DNA of 26,170 nt, from NCBI GenBank assembly GCA_958415665.1, contig CATYZK010000027.1, forward strand, positions 1-26,170, written 5' to 3'. The translations under genes and the position numbers were made by a program. Origin of the DNA: an uncultured Collinsella sp. Lineage in GTDB: Bacteria; Actinomycetota; Coriobacteriia; Coriobacteriales; Coriobacteriaceae. Positions 1 through 8,784 of the stretch are shown piece by piece (positions within the stretch are counted from its first letter, which is position 1; each line of letters begins with the position of its first letter). The notes under the pieces are model-generated. The model did no database searches. It was not told where the DNA came from and saw nothing but the letters and a program-made list of their open reading frames with translations.

Positions 1-110
1 CACTTTGTTCGAGTCGCTGTTGTTCCTCGCCGCTTCCGCGGCTCGAGGTCCCCGTTCTCCTCGGCGGGGTTGTCTAAGGTTGTCGCTGAAGCTCTGCCTT
101 TGGCTCAAAG

Positions 111-145
111 AAAAACGGGAGATGCGATCTGCATCCCCCGTTTTT
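111..145 (-). terminator. Rho-independent terminator after the YfcE-type gene
   Basis: A 15-bp stem (111-125 with 131-145, one mismatch) closes a 5-base loop, and each arm ends in a run of five A or T. It starts 7 bases past the stop of the minus-strand phosphoesterase gene. The symmetric A/T runs mean it could also stop plus-strand transcription entering from the left. I see no gene in bases 1-110. Confidence 0.8.
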
Positions 146-152
146 GTTGCGG

Positions 153-620
153 TTACTCCAAGTCAATAAATTTGGTGCTTATGACATGGCCGTCTTTTAC
201 GAGCATTCTGGCCATAGTGGGGCCTCGGCTGCCTCTGGGGTAGCTGGCACTACCCGGGTTGAGGACCAGGCAGCGGCCCACTTGGGCTTCTTTGGTTACG
301 TGGGTGTGACCGTTGATGGCTACGTCTACGGATCCCACGGGCAGGTCTTCACGGTAGTGAGCTACGGCGAATTTGAGGCCTTCGTAGGTAAAGAGGGCCA
401 GACGGTCTACATCCGGGCCGTAATCGCGGTAGTAGTCGTTGTTGCCTAGGACCGCTCGCACGGGGGCGATGGTGCATAGATGTTCGTAGTCCATCTCAGA
501 CGTGAGGTCTCCGGCGTGGATGATCAGATCTGCGCCCTTGAGCTCGTCTAGGAGCGCGGGCGATAGATAGCCGTGGGTGTCCGAGATGATGTCGATGCGC
601 TTGGCGCTTGCACTGTTCAT
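153..620 (-). CDS. yfcE: YfcE/MJ0936-type metallophosphoesterase
   Basis: A 155-residue cytoplasmic calcineurin-like phosphoesterase of the small YfcE/MJ0936 family, which hydrolyses phosphodiesters with two bound metals; the natural substrate is unknown. The metal-binding motifs appear in order: SDTHG (D14, H16), HAGD (D38), GNND (59-62), AHYRED (H88) and NGHTH (H105, H107). H88 fits the family's THGH-type ligand, though the rest of that motif is unusual. Length is normal for the family (about 155-185). I chose ATG at 620 because AGAAGGGA sits just upstream; the longer in-frame reading to 668 has no such site and runs into the terminator of the regulator gene upstream. It ends at a strong terminator and is probably transcribed alone. 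Confidence 0.87.
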   Translation of the reverse strand: MNSASAKRIDIISDTHGYLSPALLDELKGADLIIHAGDLTSEMDYEHLCTIAPVRAVLGNNDYYRDYGPDVDRLALFTYEGLKFAVAHYREDLPVGSVDVAINGHTHVTKEAQVGRCLVLNPGSASYPRGSRGPTMARMLVKDGHVISTKFIDLE

Positions 621-656
621 GGGATCCCTTCTGCAAAACCGATTCGACGTATATAC

Positions 657-703
657 AAAAAGCCCCACGGCTCCGCAGACAATTGGTCTACAGGGCTGCG
701 GGG
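657..703 (-). terminator. Probable terminator after the first LytTR regulator
   Basis: Read on the minus strand, GCCCCGCAG is followed by CTGCG and then GGGGC, giving an interrupted GC-rich stem, and then TTTTTG. It lies just past the regulator stop at 712. The stem has internal bulges, so it is less certain than the others here. TATATA at 650-655, directly after it, could serve as a -10 for the phosphoesterase gene, but I see no good -35. Confidence 0.5.
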
Positions 704-711
704 CCAGTGTG

Positions 712-1428
712 CTAGAGGCTCAGGGCCTTCTTGAGCGGCACAACGCGGCGGCGCGAGACCGGCACGCGTTCGTCGACGCCCGTAATGCCCAGTTGGATAG
801 CGCCCGAGGGCACCGTCTCGACATCTGTGACGCACGCCAAGTTGACGATATAGCGGCGATGAACGCGAAAGAAGCCAAAGTCGCAAAGCTTGGCCTCAAA
901 CTGCGCCAGCGAGGTCGTCGACAAAAAGCGATCATCGACGGTATAGATGCAGGAGTAATCGTCCTTGGCCATGATAAAGCGAATGTCATCCACGGGAATG
1001 AGCACCTTGCGGCCGCCCTTTTCCACCGGAATGCGCTCGATGGTCACCTTGCTGTCCGTGACCGGCTTGGCGCGCTGCATGACCTTCTCGATCGCGCGGT
1101 CCAAACGAGCTTCCTCGACAGGCTTCATCAGATAATCGACGGCATCCACGTCGAATGCCTCGACCGCATGGTCGCTATACGCAGTCACAAACACGATCGC
1201 CGGCGGATTTTTGAGCTTATGCAGCGCCTCGGCAAGTTGCAGGCCCGAGGCACCGGGCATCGAGATATCGAGAAACACGACATCCACGCGACTTTCCATA
1301 AGCATCTCGATGGCGGAGCGAACGCTCGACGCCTCCGTGATCGTGCCGATCTTGCCCGTTTGCTCGAGCAAGAAGCGAAGCTCCGAGCGAGCCGGCGCCT
1401 CATCATCCACAATCATCGCACGCAGCAT
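712..1428 (-). CDS. LytTR-family response regulator (first system)
   Basis: A 238-residue response regulator. The receiver domain (about 1-120) has the acidic pair D9/D10, phospho-acceptor D54 in FLDISMPG, T82 and K102 in YLMKP. A LytTR DNA-binding domain follows (about 135-238) with the typical FFRVHRRYIVNL and VPVSRRR segments; this domain binds direct-repeat promoter sites rather than acting through a helix-turn-helix. It lies 72 bases downstream of the LytS-like kinase, its likely partner, in an operon that begins with a glycosyltransferase. Start: ATG at 1428 with GAAAGG ten bases upstream; an in-frame TTG at 1449 would overlap that ribosome site and is rejected. Its targets cannot be read from the sequence. 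Confidence 0.92.
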   Translation of the reverse strand: MLRAMIVDDEAPARSELRFLLEQTGKIGTITEASSVRSAIEMLMESRVDVVFLDISMPGASGLQLAEALHKLKNPPAIVFVTAYSDHAVEAFDVDAVDYLMKPVEEARLDRAIEKVMQRAKPVTDSKVTIERIPVEKGGRKVLIPVDDIRFIMAKDDYSCIYTVDDRFLSTTSLAQFEAKLCDFGFFRVHRRYIVNLACVTDVETVPSGAIQLGITGVDERVPVSRRRVVPLKKALSL

Positions 1429-1500
1429 AGGGATAAAACCTTTCGTCAACTAACTACGCCGGGCATCCGTCGCATGACGTTGAGCCCGTAGCCTTTTATT

Positions 1501-2844
1501 TTACTCTTGAATGTCAAAGATGCTCTCTGACAAATCAAGATGAAGAAGCACTTTGGTGCCCTTGCCCGGCGCCGATTCGACACGTGTATAGGAGTGTGGC
1601 CCGTAAAAGCGATGGATGCGTTCCGAAATATTGTGCATGGCCACACCGGCGCCGCCACCCTGGGGAGAGCTGGCGTCAGGACGGGCGGAGCGCTCGTCAA
1701 ACAGTCTGGCGGCGGTACCCTCATCCATGCCCACGCCATTATCGGCCACGGCAATCAAGATTGCATCCTCGCCGTCTTGGTGAACGGTCACGTCGATCCT
1801 CAGGGCGCCGTCATCGCCCATACCATGACGCACGGCGTTCTCGACAATCGGCTGGATCACGAACGCCGGCACCAGCGTATCTTCCACGTCCTCGGACACA
1901 TCGAACGTCGCGAGCACGCGGTCCTCGCCAAAGCGGGCCTTCTCAAAGGTAAGGTAGCGCTTGGTCTGTGCGACCTCGCGCGAGACCGGAATAAGCGATC
2001 CCGAGTTGTCGAGCGTGGCGCGATAGAACGATGAGAACTCACGAAGCAGTTCGCGGGCCCGCAGCGGGTCGGTGCGCGTAAACGATGCAATGGTGTTCAG
2101 CGTGTTGAACAGGAAGTGCGGGTTAATCTGCGCCTGCAGCGCACGCACCTCGGCGCGCGCTGTGAGTTCCTTTTGCACCTCGAGCTCGTGGATGGCGAGC
2201 TGCGTGGACAAGATCTCGGCAAAGCCCGAGGCAAGCGCGTACTGGGTACGGTCGACGGCGCGCGGAGTCTTGTAGTAGAACTTGAGCGTGCCGACGGTAC
2301 GATCGCCCACCTTGATAGGGGCGATAATGCCGGCGGGGACTTGGTTGTGCGAGCCGTCCGAGCCTACGACATCCACCATACGGTTGAACGACTGCACGAT
2401 GCCATGTTCGATAACGTAGCGTGTGGCAAGCGTGTGGATGGGAGAATCTGGCAGTAGTTTTTCCTCAAACTCGCCCGCGCAGGCAAGCACGTTGTCCTCG
2501 TCGGTGATGGCCACCGTCATGGCGCGCGTCTCGGGCAAAATGCGCTGGCACACCAAACGCGCCGATTCCTGTGTCAAACCGCCCTTAATGTCCTCGAGCA
2601 TGGCCGAGGCCACCGAGAGCGTCTCCTCGGTGTACTGGGAGCGCACCGAATCGGGATTGAGCGTCAAAAAGATAAAGATGCACAGAAAGATGCACAGCAG
2701 CGCGCAGGCAATCACCGTGGCGATCGGCTCGATACCGGTCACCAGGGCAAAAATAAAGTACACCAGCACGCAAATGGCGCAGGCAACGGCAATGATGCGA
2801 AAGATTGATATTGAACTATCGCGCTGGGCGCGGCGGTCGATCAT
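1501..2844 (-). CDS. LytS-like sensor histidine kinase (first system)
   Basis: A 447-residue membrane sensor kinase of the LytS/YehU class. Two hydrophobic segments (about 11-33 and 39-62) anchor it. A GAF-like region (about 75-215) probably senses the signal. The His_kinase domain has phospho-acceptor H243 in INPHFLFNTLNT, and the C-terminal ATPase shows the N box (VENAVRHG), ADNGVGMD and a glycine-rich GGGAGVAMHN lid. It has the short two-helix anchor instead of the multi-helix 5TM-LYT sensor of true LytS. Start: ATG at 2844 with GGAGGGGG upstream; this ATG overlaps the glycosyltransferase stop as ATGA, implying coupled translation. A longer reading to 2910 would overlap the glycosyltransferase by 70 bases and is unlikely. 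The LytTR regulator downstream is the expected partner. Confidence 0.9.
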   Translation of the reverse strand: MIDRRAQRDSSISIFRIIAVACAICVLVYFIFALVTGIEPIATVIACALLCIFLCIFIFLTLNPDSVRSQYTEETLSVASAMLEDIKGGLTQESARLVCQRILPETRAMTVAITDEDNVLACAGEFEEKLLPDSPIHTLATRYVIEHGIVQSFNRMVDVVGSDGSHNQVPAGIIAPIKVGDRTVGTLKFYYKTPRAVDRTQYALASGFAEILSTQLAIHELEVQKELTARAEVRALQAQINPHFLFNTLNTIASFTRTDPLRARELLREFSSFYRATLDNSGSLIPVSREVAQTKRYLTFEKARFGEDRVLATFDVSEDVEDTLVPAFVIQPIVENAVRHGMGDDGALRIDVTVHQDGEDAILIAVADNGVGMDEGTAARLFDERSARPDASSPQGGGAGVAMHNISERIHRFYGPHSYTRVESAPGKGTKVLLHLDLSESIFDIQE

Positions 2845-4028
2845 TCGGCCCCCTCCAGGATACTGATCAGTTGTGCGTCTCGCCAAAGCCCGTCCATGAT
2901 CTTGGGCCAAAAGCTCTGGAAACGCAGGTAGCTTGCAGCGTTTTGGCGTGCATAGGCCTTTGCCTCGTCGATACCATGGCGCCAGATGCGCAGGTAGCCC
3001 TCATGCTCGCGGGTAAACATGCTGCGGACCATAGCGGTCTTGCGCACGCGGTCGTCGAGCTCGCGCGAAATCCACGGGCCCGGGTAGGGCATGAGCGATG
3101 CCGCCGTAACGGAAATGAGCTCCTTTTGATGCGCGGCGAATGTCAACTTGGCCCGTTCGTAGTACCAACGGTATACATCCTGCATAAAGCGCGGTGAGCG
3201 CTTTTCGGACTCCGGAGGCAGATGGCGCACGGTCCACTCGTTATCGAACCACACGTCGTAGCCAAACATGCGCATGTTGAAGAGGTAATCCAAGTCCTCG
3301 CCGCGGGTGATAAACGGGTCAAAGGCCACACGCGTAAAGGCGCGGGCGTGCAGGGCCATCAGGCCGCCGCACACGTAGTTGGAGCGCGAGATGCGGGTGC
3401 CCGAGAGCGCCTTTTTCATCCAACGGTTGAACTCGATGCGCTTGGTCCACCAACGATGGCAGATGCCCGCCTTGTCCGTGGGAGCCAGCGGCGAGCCGTC
3501 GCGATCGTAGAAATAGCCGCTCTTGACCAAGATCGGCAAGCCCTGACGCGTCTGCTGCCCCAACGCATAGGTCGCGCGCTTCATAAAGTCGGCGTCGATG
3601 ACGGTCTCATCGTCATCCAAAAAGATAACCGCGTCATGCCCCAGCACAGCGGCACAGGCCAGCCCCATGTTGCGGATGGCACCGTAGCCTCGCAGGCTCA
3701 CGCACTCGCCCGAACCCTTGGGCGCGATCTGAGCAACCCGGTCTGCGATGCGCGAGGCCTGGGTGTTGGTGACAACGGTGACCTTGAGCGTGGGATGCGC
3801 GTCGACGATCTCGTGCACGCGCAGCGACACATCGGCTGTGGCAGAAACGGGACAGACCACCAAAAGGATGATGCGCGGGATGTCGCGCACCTGCTCAAGC
3901 GAGGCCAGACAGCGGTCGAGTTCGGGATTGTCGGCGTTGAGTCGTGTCGAATGGTCATAGGTGCCAGGGGCGTTTGCGCGAGCGTCATCGCCCGCCCAAT
4001 ACGTTGGAATCACGACCGTGGCGTTCAT
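2841..4028 (-). CDS. GT-A family 2-like glycosyltransferase
   Basis: A 395-residue soluble protein with a GT-A glycosyltransferase fold. It opens with ATVVIPTYW, the nucleotide-binding start of family 2. The metal-binding DxD motif is FLDDDE (DDD at 138-140), an acceptor-side segment is YVCGG (218-222), and TRGEDLDY (241-248) holds the probable catalytic acid pair, followed by RHLPP (H269). No membrane segment is seen. The donor and acceptor sugars are not readable. It is the first gene of an operon with a LytS/LytTR system, joined by an ATGA overlap, so sensing and envelope or surface glycosylation may be linked (inference). Start: ATG at 4028 behind GGGAGGG. A strong terminator hairpin sits only about 22 bases upstream of the start. 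Confidence 0.82.
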   Translation of the reverse strand: MNATVVIPTYWAGDDARANAPGTYDHSTRLNADNPELDRCLASLEQVRDIPRIILLVVCPVSATADVSLRVHEIVDAHPTLKVTVVTNTQASRIADRVAQIAPKGSGECVSLRGYGAIRNMGLACAAVLGHDAVIFLDDDETVIDADFMKRATYALGQQTRQGLPILVKSGYFYDRDGSPLAPTDKAGICHRWWTKRIEFNRWMKKALSGTRISRSNYVCGGLMALHARAFTRVAFDPFITRGEDLDYLFNMRMFGYDVWFDNEWTVRHLPPESEKRSPRFMQDVYRWYYERAKLTFAAHQKELISVTAASLMPYPGPWISRELDDRVRKTAMVRSMFTREHEGYLRIWRHGIDEAKAYARQNAASYLRFQSFWPKIMDGLWRDAQLISILEGAE

Positions 4029-4049
4029 GCCTTACCCTCCCTGCAACAC

Positions 4050-4085
4050 AAAAACGGGACGCCGCCAAACACAGGCGACGCCCCG
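4050..4085 (-). terminator. Terminator hairpin between the MFS gene and the glycosyltransferase
   Basis: On the minus strand a 12-bp stem (4085-4074 with 4066-4055, two mismatches) and 7-base loop are followed by TTTTTG. It should end the MFS transcript, whose stop is at 4200. It lies immediately before the ribosome site of the glycosyltransferase, leaving no room for a promoter in between; a TATGAT at 4102-4107 (minus) could be a -10 upstream of it. It may therefore act as a leader attenuator for the downstream operon. Confidence 0.7.
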
Positions 4086-4199
4086 CGACCTAGCTGACTC
4101 CATCATACCCACTTGGGCTAATCATTGTTCGAAAGTCAGAATGTTTATTGCGGATAACCCCAAAAGAGTATCGCGGCGGACGCAATTACCGGCAAGTTC

Positions 4200-5459
4200 C
4201 TATGCGGCCTGCTCTGCCGTCTGAGACATGCGGGACAGACGGACCAGCAGCACAAAGCCCACCACCAGCAGCACGCCGATAGACAGGACGCCCAGCGAGG
4301 GGTTGCCGGTCAGCGAGGTGACGACCGACACCAAGAAGGTGCCCATAACACTTGCATAGCGGCCAAAGATATCAAAGAAGCCGTAGTACTCGTTGGACTT
4401 TTCCTTGGGGATAATGCGGCCAAAGTAGCTACGGCTCAGCGCCTGCACGCCGCCTTGAAACAGGCCGACCAAAATGGCAAGCACCCAAAACTCAAAGGCG
4501 GTCTTGAGGAAGAACGCGGCAAAGAGCACGATGCCCATATAGGCGGCGACGGCAACCAAGATCATATTGAGTGTGCCCACGCGACCGGCAAGCTTGCCGT
4601 AGATGATGGCGGACGGGAAGGCCACAAACTGCGTAACGAGCAGAGCCAGCACCAGTTGGGTCGAGTCGATGCCCAAAGCCGATCCATAGCTGGTTGCCAT
4701 GGAAATGACCGTGTGCACACCGTCGATGTAGAAGAAGAACGCGATCATGTAGACCAGCACGGTCTTGTTGTGAGCAATCTCGCGCATGGTGTGTCCGACC
4801 TCGGAGAACACGCCGCCCACGATGTGGCCGATGGTGTCCTCGGGACCACGCTCGCGACCGTACTTTTGCTTATAGGTGCGAATGAGCGGCAGGGTAAAGA
4901 TGAGCCACCAGGCACCAGTGATGACAAACGACAGACGCGTTGCCAGCATGGTGGGGACACCAAGAACGGGACCACCCATGATAAGCGCCAGGCAGATGAT
5001 GAACGGCACAGTGGAACCGATGTAGCCCCAGGCATAGCCCGAGCTGGACACGGCGTCCATGCGCTCGTCGGTGGTAATGTCGGGCAGCATGGCGTCGTAG
5101 AACGTCATAGAAGAGTTGAGGCCGATGGTGCACAGCACGTAGACGGTCAGAAACGCCATGGCAGACATGGGGATGGCCTGTGCCAGGCAAAGAACCAGGC
5201 CCGTCAGGAAAAAGCCCATGAAGAACTTGATCTTATTGCCGGCGTAATCGGCAAGTGCGCCCAGAATGGGCATGAGCATGGCGATGACCAGCGAGGCAAT
5301 CGTCTGCGCGTTGCCCCAAGCGACCACCAGGTCTGCCGAGGAAGCACCGGTATTGATGGCGTTAAAGTAGATGGGCACCACCGAGGTATTGAGCAGCACG
5401 AGGGCCGAGTTTCCCACATCGTACATGACCCAGTTACGCTCGAGCTTGGTGTATTTCAT
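4200..5459 (-). CDS. UMF1-type MFS transporter
   Basis: A 419-residue integral membrane protein of the major facilitator superfamily. The N-terminus NWVMYDVGNSALVLL is the signature of the UMF1 group (Atg22/BtlA-like), followed by about 12 hydrophobic segments with a cytoplasmic loop near the middle (TYKQKYGRERGPED). Distant eukaryotic members export amino acids from vacuoles; bacterial substrates are mostly unknown and nothing here fixes one. Start: ATG at 5459 with GAAGGG nine bases upstream. It lies 101 bases downstream of the phospholipase C-like gene with no clear terminator between, so the two may be co-transcribed. It ends before the terminator at 4050-4085. Confidence 0.88.
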   Translation of the reverse strand: MKYTKLERNWVMYDVGNSALVLLNTSVVPIYFNAINTGASSADLVVAWGNAQTIASLVIAMLMPILGALADYAGNKIKFFMGFFLTGLVLCLAQAIPMSAMAFLTVYVLCTIGLNSSMTFYDAMLPDITTDERMDAVSSSGYAWGYIGSTVPFIICLALIMGGPVLGVPTMLATRLSFVITGAWWLIFTLPLIRTYKQKYGRERGPEDTIGHIVGGVFSEVGHTMREIAHNKTVLVYMIAFFFYIDGVHTVISMATSYGSALGIDSTQLVLALLVTQFVAFPSAIIYGKLAGRVGTLNMILVAVAAYMGIVLFAAFFLKTAFEFWVLAILVGLFQGGVQALSRSYFGRIIPKEKSNEYYGFFDIFGRYASVMGTFLVSVVTSLTGNPSLGVLSIGVLLVVGFVLLVRLSRMSQTAEQAA

Positions 5460-5560
5460 GGACAGGGACCCTTCGTATTCGCCCGATATGCAGCTAGTTC
5501 ATCGTACCCCAATTGCACGGAGGCGCCGGTAAGGATTCGGCAAAGAGACAGGAGCGGACC

Positions 5561-6505
5561 CTACTCCTCGCGGTCGAACTCCTCGTCGGTGCCGAGCACG
5601 CGACCGCTGTAGTTGACGTGACTGGTCACGGCCTCCATGTCACCGGTCTCGATAAAACGCGCGACCGTGCACTCGTAATCGACCAGCGCGCGATCAAAGA
5701 CCTCGGGGAAACTCTCGTTCGAGACCTCATCGGTAAAGGGATTCTTCCATGTCAGATGGCCCAGGTTACCGGTGCGCTCGGGCAGCTCCGTCGTCACGCG
5801 ATGGGCAAGGCCGTCGAGCAGCGAGTAGTCGTGCACCAAACCCTCAACCAGCGAGATCGCGCGCGTCTTTACGGAGCCGGCCGGCTCAATCGCACGGTAA
5901 AGTCGCTGCATATTGGCAACGGCAGCACCGTACTCCCCCGCCGGAATGTCAATGCCGTACACGCGTCCGGCAACATAGCTCATCAGCACGCCGGCCACGC
6001 GACTGATGCGATCGGTGGTGACGATCTCGCCCGCCGGCGGGTAATCGTCGACCGTAGCGCCATCGCGTTTAAGCTGCAGCATCAGTACATCCAGGTCGCT
6101 CTCGATCACGGCATGGACCTGACTGCTCGAATCCTCAAGCTCGGGATCGGACTCCACGATGCCAAACTGCTGCTCATAGACAAAGGGATGGGCGTTGCGG
6201 TCGAGCACGTAATGAGACAGCAGGCCCAGCGCAAAGGCGCGACCCAAGCCGGCGTCGCGCGGCAGCAGATGCGACACGCCGTCGCGCAGGCACGCGAACT
6301 GGCGAGACATGCGCGAGCGATGCATGACCTGCGCCAGCAGCGTACAGTCGGAAACACGCGGTGTCAGAATGTGAAAGAAAAACGGGTCGGGGCCTTGGTT
6401 GCCCAAGATAAAGGCAATGCGCTCTTCATCGGACGCGATGACGCCCTGCGGAAGACGGTCGATGCTTTCCTCGCCAAACAGATGATGGGTGATAAGCGCG
6501 GGCAT
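5561..6505 (-). CDS. Zinc-dependent phospholipase C-like protein
   Basis: A 314-residue protein resembling the zinc-dependent phospholipase C (Zn_dep_PLPC) superfamily. Candidate metal ligands are H7/H8 (MPALITHHLFG), D40 in GNQGPDPFFFH, H98 and D102 in SHYVLDRNAHPF, and H131 with nearby acidic residues (HAVIESDLD). No signal peptide or membrane segment is seen, so it is probably cytoplasmic, unlike secreted toxin-type enzymes; lipid hydrolysis should not be assumed. Start: ATG at 6505 with AAAGGA seven bases upstream; an upstream in-frame extension to 6535 would bury that site. It sits between the second LytTR regulator (92-bp gap) and the MFS gene (101-bp gap), perhaps as part of one transcript. 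Confidence 0.8.
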   Translation of the reverse strand: MPALITHHLFGEESIDRLPQGVIASDEERIAFILGNQGPDPFFFHILTPRVSDCTLLAQVMHRSRMSRQFACLRDGVSHLLPRDAGLGRAFALGLLSHYVLDRNAHPFVYEQQFGIVESDPELEDSSSQVHAVIESDLDVLMLQLKRDGATVDDYPPAGEIVTTDRISRVAGVLMSYVAGRVYGIDIPAGEYGAAVANMQRLYRAIEPAGSVKTRAISLVEGLVHDYSLLDGLAHRVTTELPERTGNLGHLTWKNPFTDEVSNESFPEVFDRALVDYECTVARFIETGDMEAVTSHVNYSGRVLGTDEEFDREE

Positions 6506-6537
6506 AATGATCCTTTCGATTTCATTCGATGCCACCC

Positions 6538-6564
6538 ATTATGCCCACCGCGCGCCCATGCCAA
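6538..6564 (-). promoter_or_regulatory. Possible promoter for the phospholipase C-like gene
   Basis: Minus strand: TTGGCA (6564-6559) and CATAAT (6543-6538) each match the sigma-70 consensus at five of six positions but are only 15 bases apart, which is short. It lies in the 92-bp gap after the second regulator gene and would start transcription about 25 bases before the ribosome site. Confidence 0.3.
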
Positions 6565-6597
6565 ACCTGCGATGGTAAACGACGGCACGCAAGCCTC

Positions 6598-7332
6598 TTA
6601 CGCAAGTCCCAGGTGCGACTTGACCTCGGCGGCACGACGACGGGACACCGGCACCGTCGAGCTCACGCGGTCGAGCCTGAGCTCCATCAACCCCGTGGAG
6701 CCAATCTCAACATTGTGCACGTCTTCCAAATTGACCAGATAGCTGCGATGAACGCGAATAAAGCCCTCGGAGCCCAAGCGACGCTCGAGCGAAGAGATCG
6801 ACTCATTGATCAGGTACGTTCCCTCGGCACAGATGGCGTTGCAAAAATCGGCGCGCGCCTCAAAGTAGCAGATGTCTGCGGCGGGAATGAACACCTTTTT
6901 GCCCCCGCGGTCCACCGTCAGACGCAAAGGCTGGCGCGGAGCGTGGATAACACGGCGGGCACCCAAGGCTGCCTCGATCTTGTCGAGTGCCTTTGACAGA
7001 CGTGCGTCCTCGACCGGCTTGACGATATAGTCGACCGCATCGAGGTTATACGCATCGGCGGCAAACTCGGCAAACGCCGTCACAAACACAACCACCGGTG
7101 GCGTCTTTAAGTTCTGCAGCGTCTCGGCAAGCTCAATTCCCGAGCGGCCGGGCATCGTGATGTCCAAAAACAACACGTCGGGCTTGCTCGAAAGAATCGA
7201 CTCCACGGCCTCGGTGACATTGCCTGCCTCGGCAATATGCCCCACGCGCGCGTCCTTCTCCAATAGATAGCGTAGCTCAGCCCTGATGGGAGGCTCGTCA
7301 TCAACCACCAGGATGTTCCAGCCCTCGGACAT
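6598..7332 (-). CDS. LytTR-family response regulator (second system)
   Basis: A 244-residue paralogue of the regulator at 712-1428. Receiver domain: D11/D12, phospho-acceptor D57 in FLDITMPG, T85 and K105 in YIVKP. LytTR domain (about 138-240): VDRGGKKVFIPAADI, then FIRVHRSYLVNL and the VPVSRRR segment, as in the first system. It lies 33 bases downstream of its likely kinase partner. Start: ATG at 7332 with GAGGAAG upstream; an in-frame TTG at 7353 precedes that ribosome site and is rejected. Conserved acceptor and switch residues suggest normal phosphorelay. The target promoter is unknown, but the phospholipase C-like and MFS genes immediately downstream are the simplest candidates. Confidence 0.92.
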   Translation of the reverse strand: MSEGWNILVVDDEPPIRAELRYLLEKDARVGHIAEAGNVTEAVESILSSKPDVLFLDITMPGRSGIELAETLQNLKTPPVVVFVTAFAEFAADAYNLDAVDYIVKPVEDARLSKALDKIEAALGARRVIHAPRQPLRLTVDRGGKKVFIPAADICYFEARADFCNAICAEGTYLINESISSLERRLGSEGFIRVHRSYLVNLEDVHNVEIGSTGLMELRLDRVSSTVPVSRRRAAEVKSHLGLA

Positions 7333-7365
7333 GTGCGCTTCCTCTCTCCTCAATACACTCGCGTG

Positions 7366-8757
7366 CTACGCCGTCAACGGCGCCGGCTCATGCGGCTCGC
7401 CGTTCAGCTCGACGATAACCTGCGTCCCCACGTCCTCCTGGGACTCCACGCGCATGCCGGAATCTTCTCCGTAAAAGAAATGGATGCGCTGAAGCACGTT
7501 GAAGAGCGCCAGGCCGCAACCTCGCTTGATGGAGCCGTCGGCGGTAATGCTCTCGGGCTCCTCTCGGCGATGTTGCTCAAACAGATGCGCGCAGACTTCT
7601 TCGCTCATACCGATGCCGTCATCTTCGACGATGATCTCCAAGCCGTCATCGGTCTCAAAAGCCCTAACACGAATAGAAAGCGGCTCGGTCTCGCGCTGCG
7701 CATGCTTGATGCAGTTTTCGAGCAGCGGCTGCAAGATAAACGGCGGCACCAGGCTGTCGCGCACCTCAAAGTCGATGTCGACCGAAACGCGCAGACGGCC
7801 GTCGCCATAACGAGCCTGCATTAGATTGATATAGCGAGTGCCCTGTTCCACCTCGTGCTCGAGCGTGGTGAGCGTATCGGAATCAGAAAGCGTCTGACGA
7901 TAGTAATTGGAAAAGTCGATCAGCAGCGACCGCGCCTTGTCGGGCTCGGTTCGAACGAGCGACACGATGGTGCTGATGGTGTTAAACAGAAAATGAGGAT
8001 CGACCTGCGATTGCAAGGCGCGCAGCTCCACGCGGGCCGTGAGCTCGTCCTGGCGCTCGAGCTCAAAGCTCGCAAGCTGCGTGGAAATGAGGTCGGCAAA
8101 GCCCGAGGCAAGCGCCGTCTGGCGCATATCGATGCTGCTCAGACGGGGATAATACAGCTCGAGCGTGCCCACGCAATGCCCGCGCACGGTAAGCGGTGCG
8201 ACAATACCGGCGCGCAGGCGGGGAAAATAGCCACCCGTCTCGGTCGAGGCGTCGCGCGAAAACACGCTTTGCTCGCCGCTGTTGATCACGTTGAGCGTGG
8301 TCTTGAGCACCACCGGGGTGCCGGCGGGACACTTTGCCGAATCCTCGCCCCAGCTTGCCAACACCTGCTTGCCGTCGGTAAAGCAGATGGCAGAGGCGAT
8401 AGTTTCGGACAGGATGATCTTAGAGGCGCCCAGGGCAGCTTCGGGCGTAAGGCCGCGCGACGTGTAGGCGAATATTTTTGAAGCGATGGCGAGCGTGCGG
8501 TCGGTTGCGCTCGATGTGAGATCGTCGGGAACGACAAAGACGTACGAGAAGAAGAAGCACAGCATGACCAAGCCGGCAATGACGACAACGGCCGGAACGG
8601 GATTGGGATTATCGGTTAGATCCCAGATGAGCAGCAGGATAAGCAGCGGAACGACAATACCGAGCAAGATGGCTTGAACCACATGCTGAGCGGTACGAAA
8701 GACCTTGGTAGAGTTGTAGCTCTTGCCCAGAATCAGCCTATTGAGATCCACCGTCAT
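7366..8757 (-). CDS. LytS-like sensor histidine kinase (second system)
   Basis: A 463-residue membrane kinase with the same plan as the first system: two hydrophobic segments (about 25-47 and 53-76), a GAF-like middle region (about 90-225), the His_kinase domain with H255 in VDPHFLFNTIST, and an ATPase domain with LLENCIKHA, EDDGIGMS and GCGLALFN. The linker before the kinase (TALASGF, STQLASFELERQ, ELTARVELRALQ) closely matches the first kinase, pointing to duplication. Start: ATG at 8757, directly behind AGAAGGGG with tight spacing; ATG at 8781 is possible but has no ribosome site and overlaps the upstream terminator region. It is the first gene before its regulator partner, 33 bases away. 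Confidence 0.88.
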   Translation of the reverse strand: MTVDLNRLILGKSYNSTKVFRTAQHVVQAILLGIVVPLLILLLIWDLTDNPNPVPAVVVIAGLVMLCFFFSYVFVVPDDLTSSATDRTLAIASKIFAYTSRGLTPEAALGASKIILSETIASAICFTDGKQVLASWGEDSAKCPAGTPVVLKTTLNVINSGEQSVFSRDASTETGGYFPRLRAGIVAPLTVRGHCVGTLELYYPRLSSIDMRQTALASGFADLISTQLASFELERQDELTARVELRALQSQVDPHFLFNTISTIVSLVRTEPDKARSLLIDFSNYYRQTLSDSDTLTTLEHEVEQGTRYINLMQARYGDGRLRVSVDIDFEVRDSLVPPFILQPLLENCIKHAQRETEPLSIRVRAFETDDGLEIIVEDDGIGMSEEVCAHLFEQHRREEPESITADGSIKRGCGLALFNVLQRIHFFYGEDSGMRVESQEDVGTQVIVELNGEPHEPAPLTA

Positions 8758-8784
8758 CCCCTTCTTACTGACGCACCCCATAGC

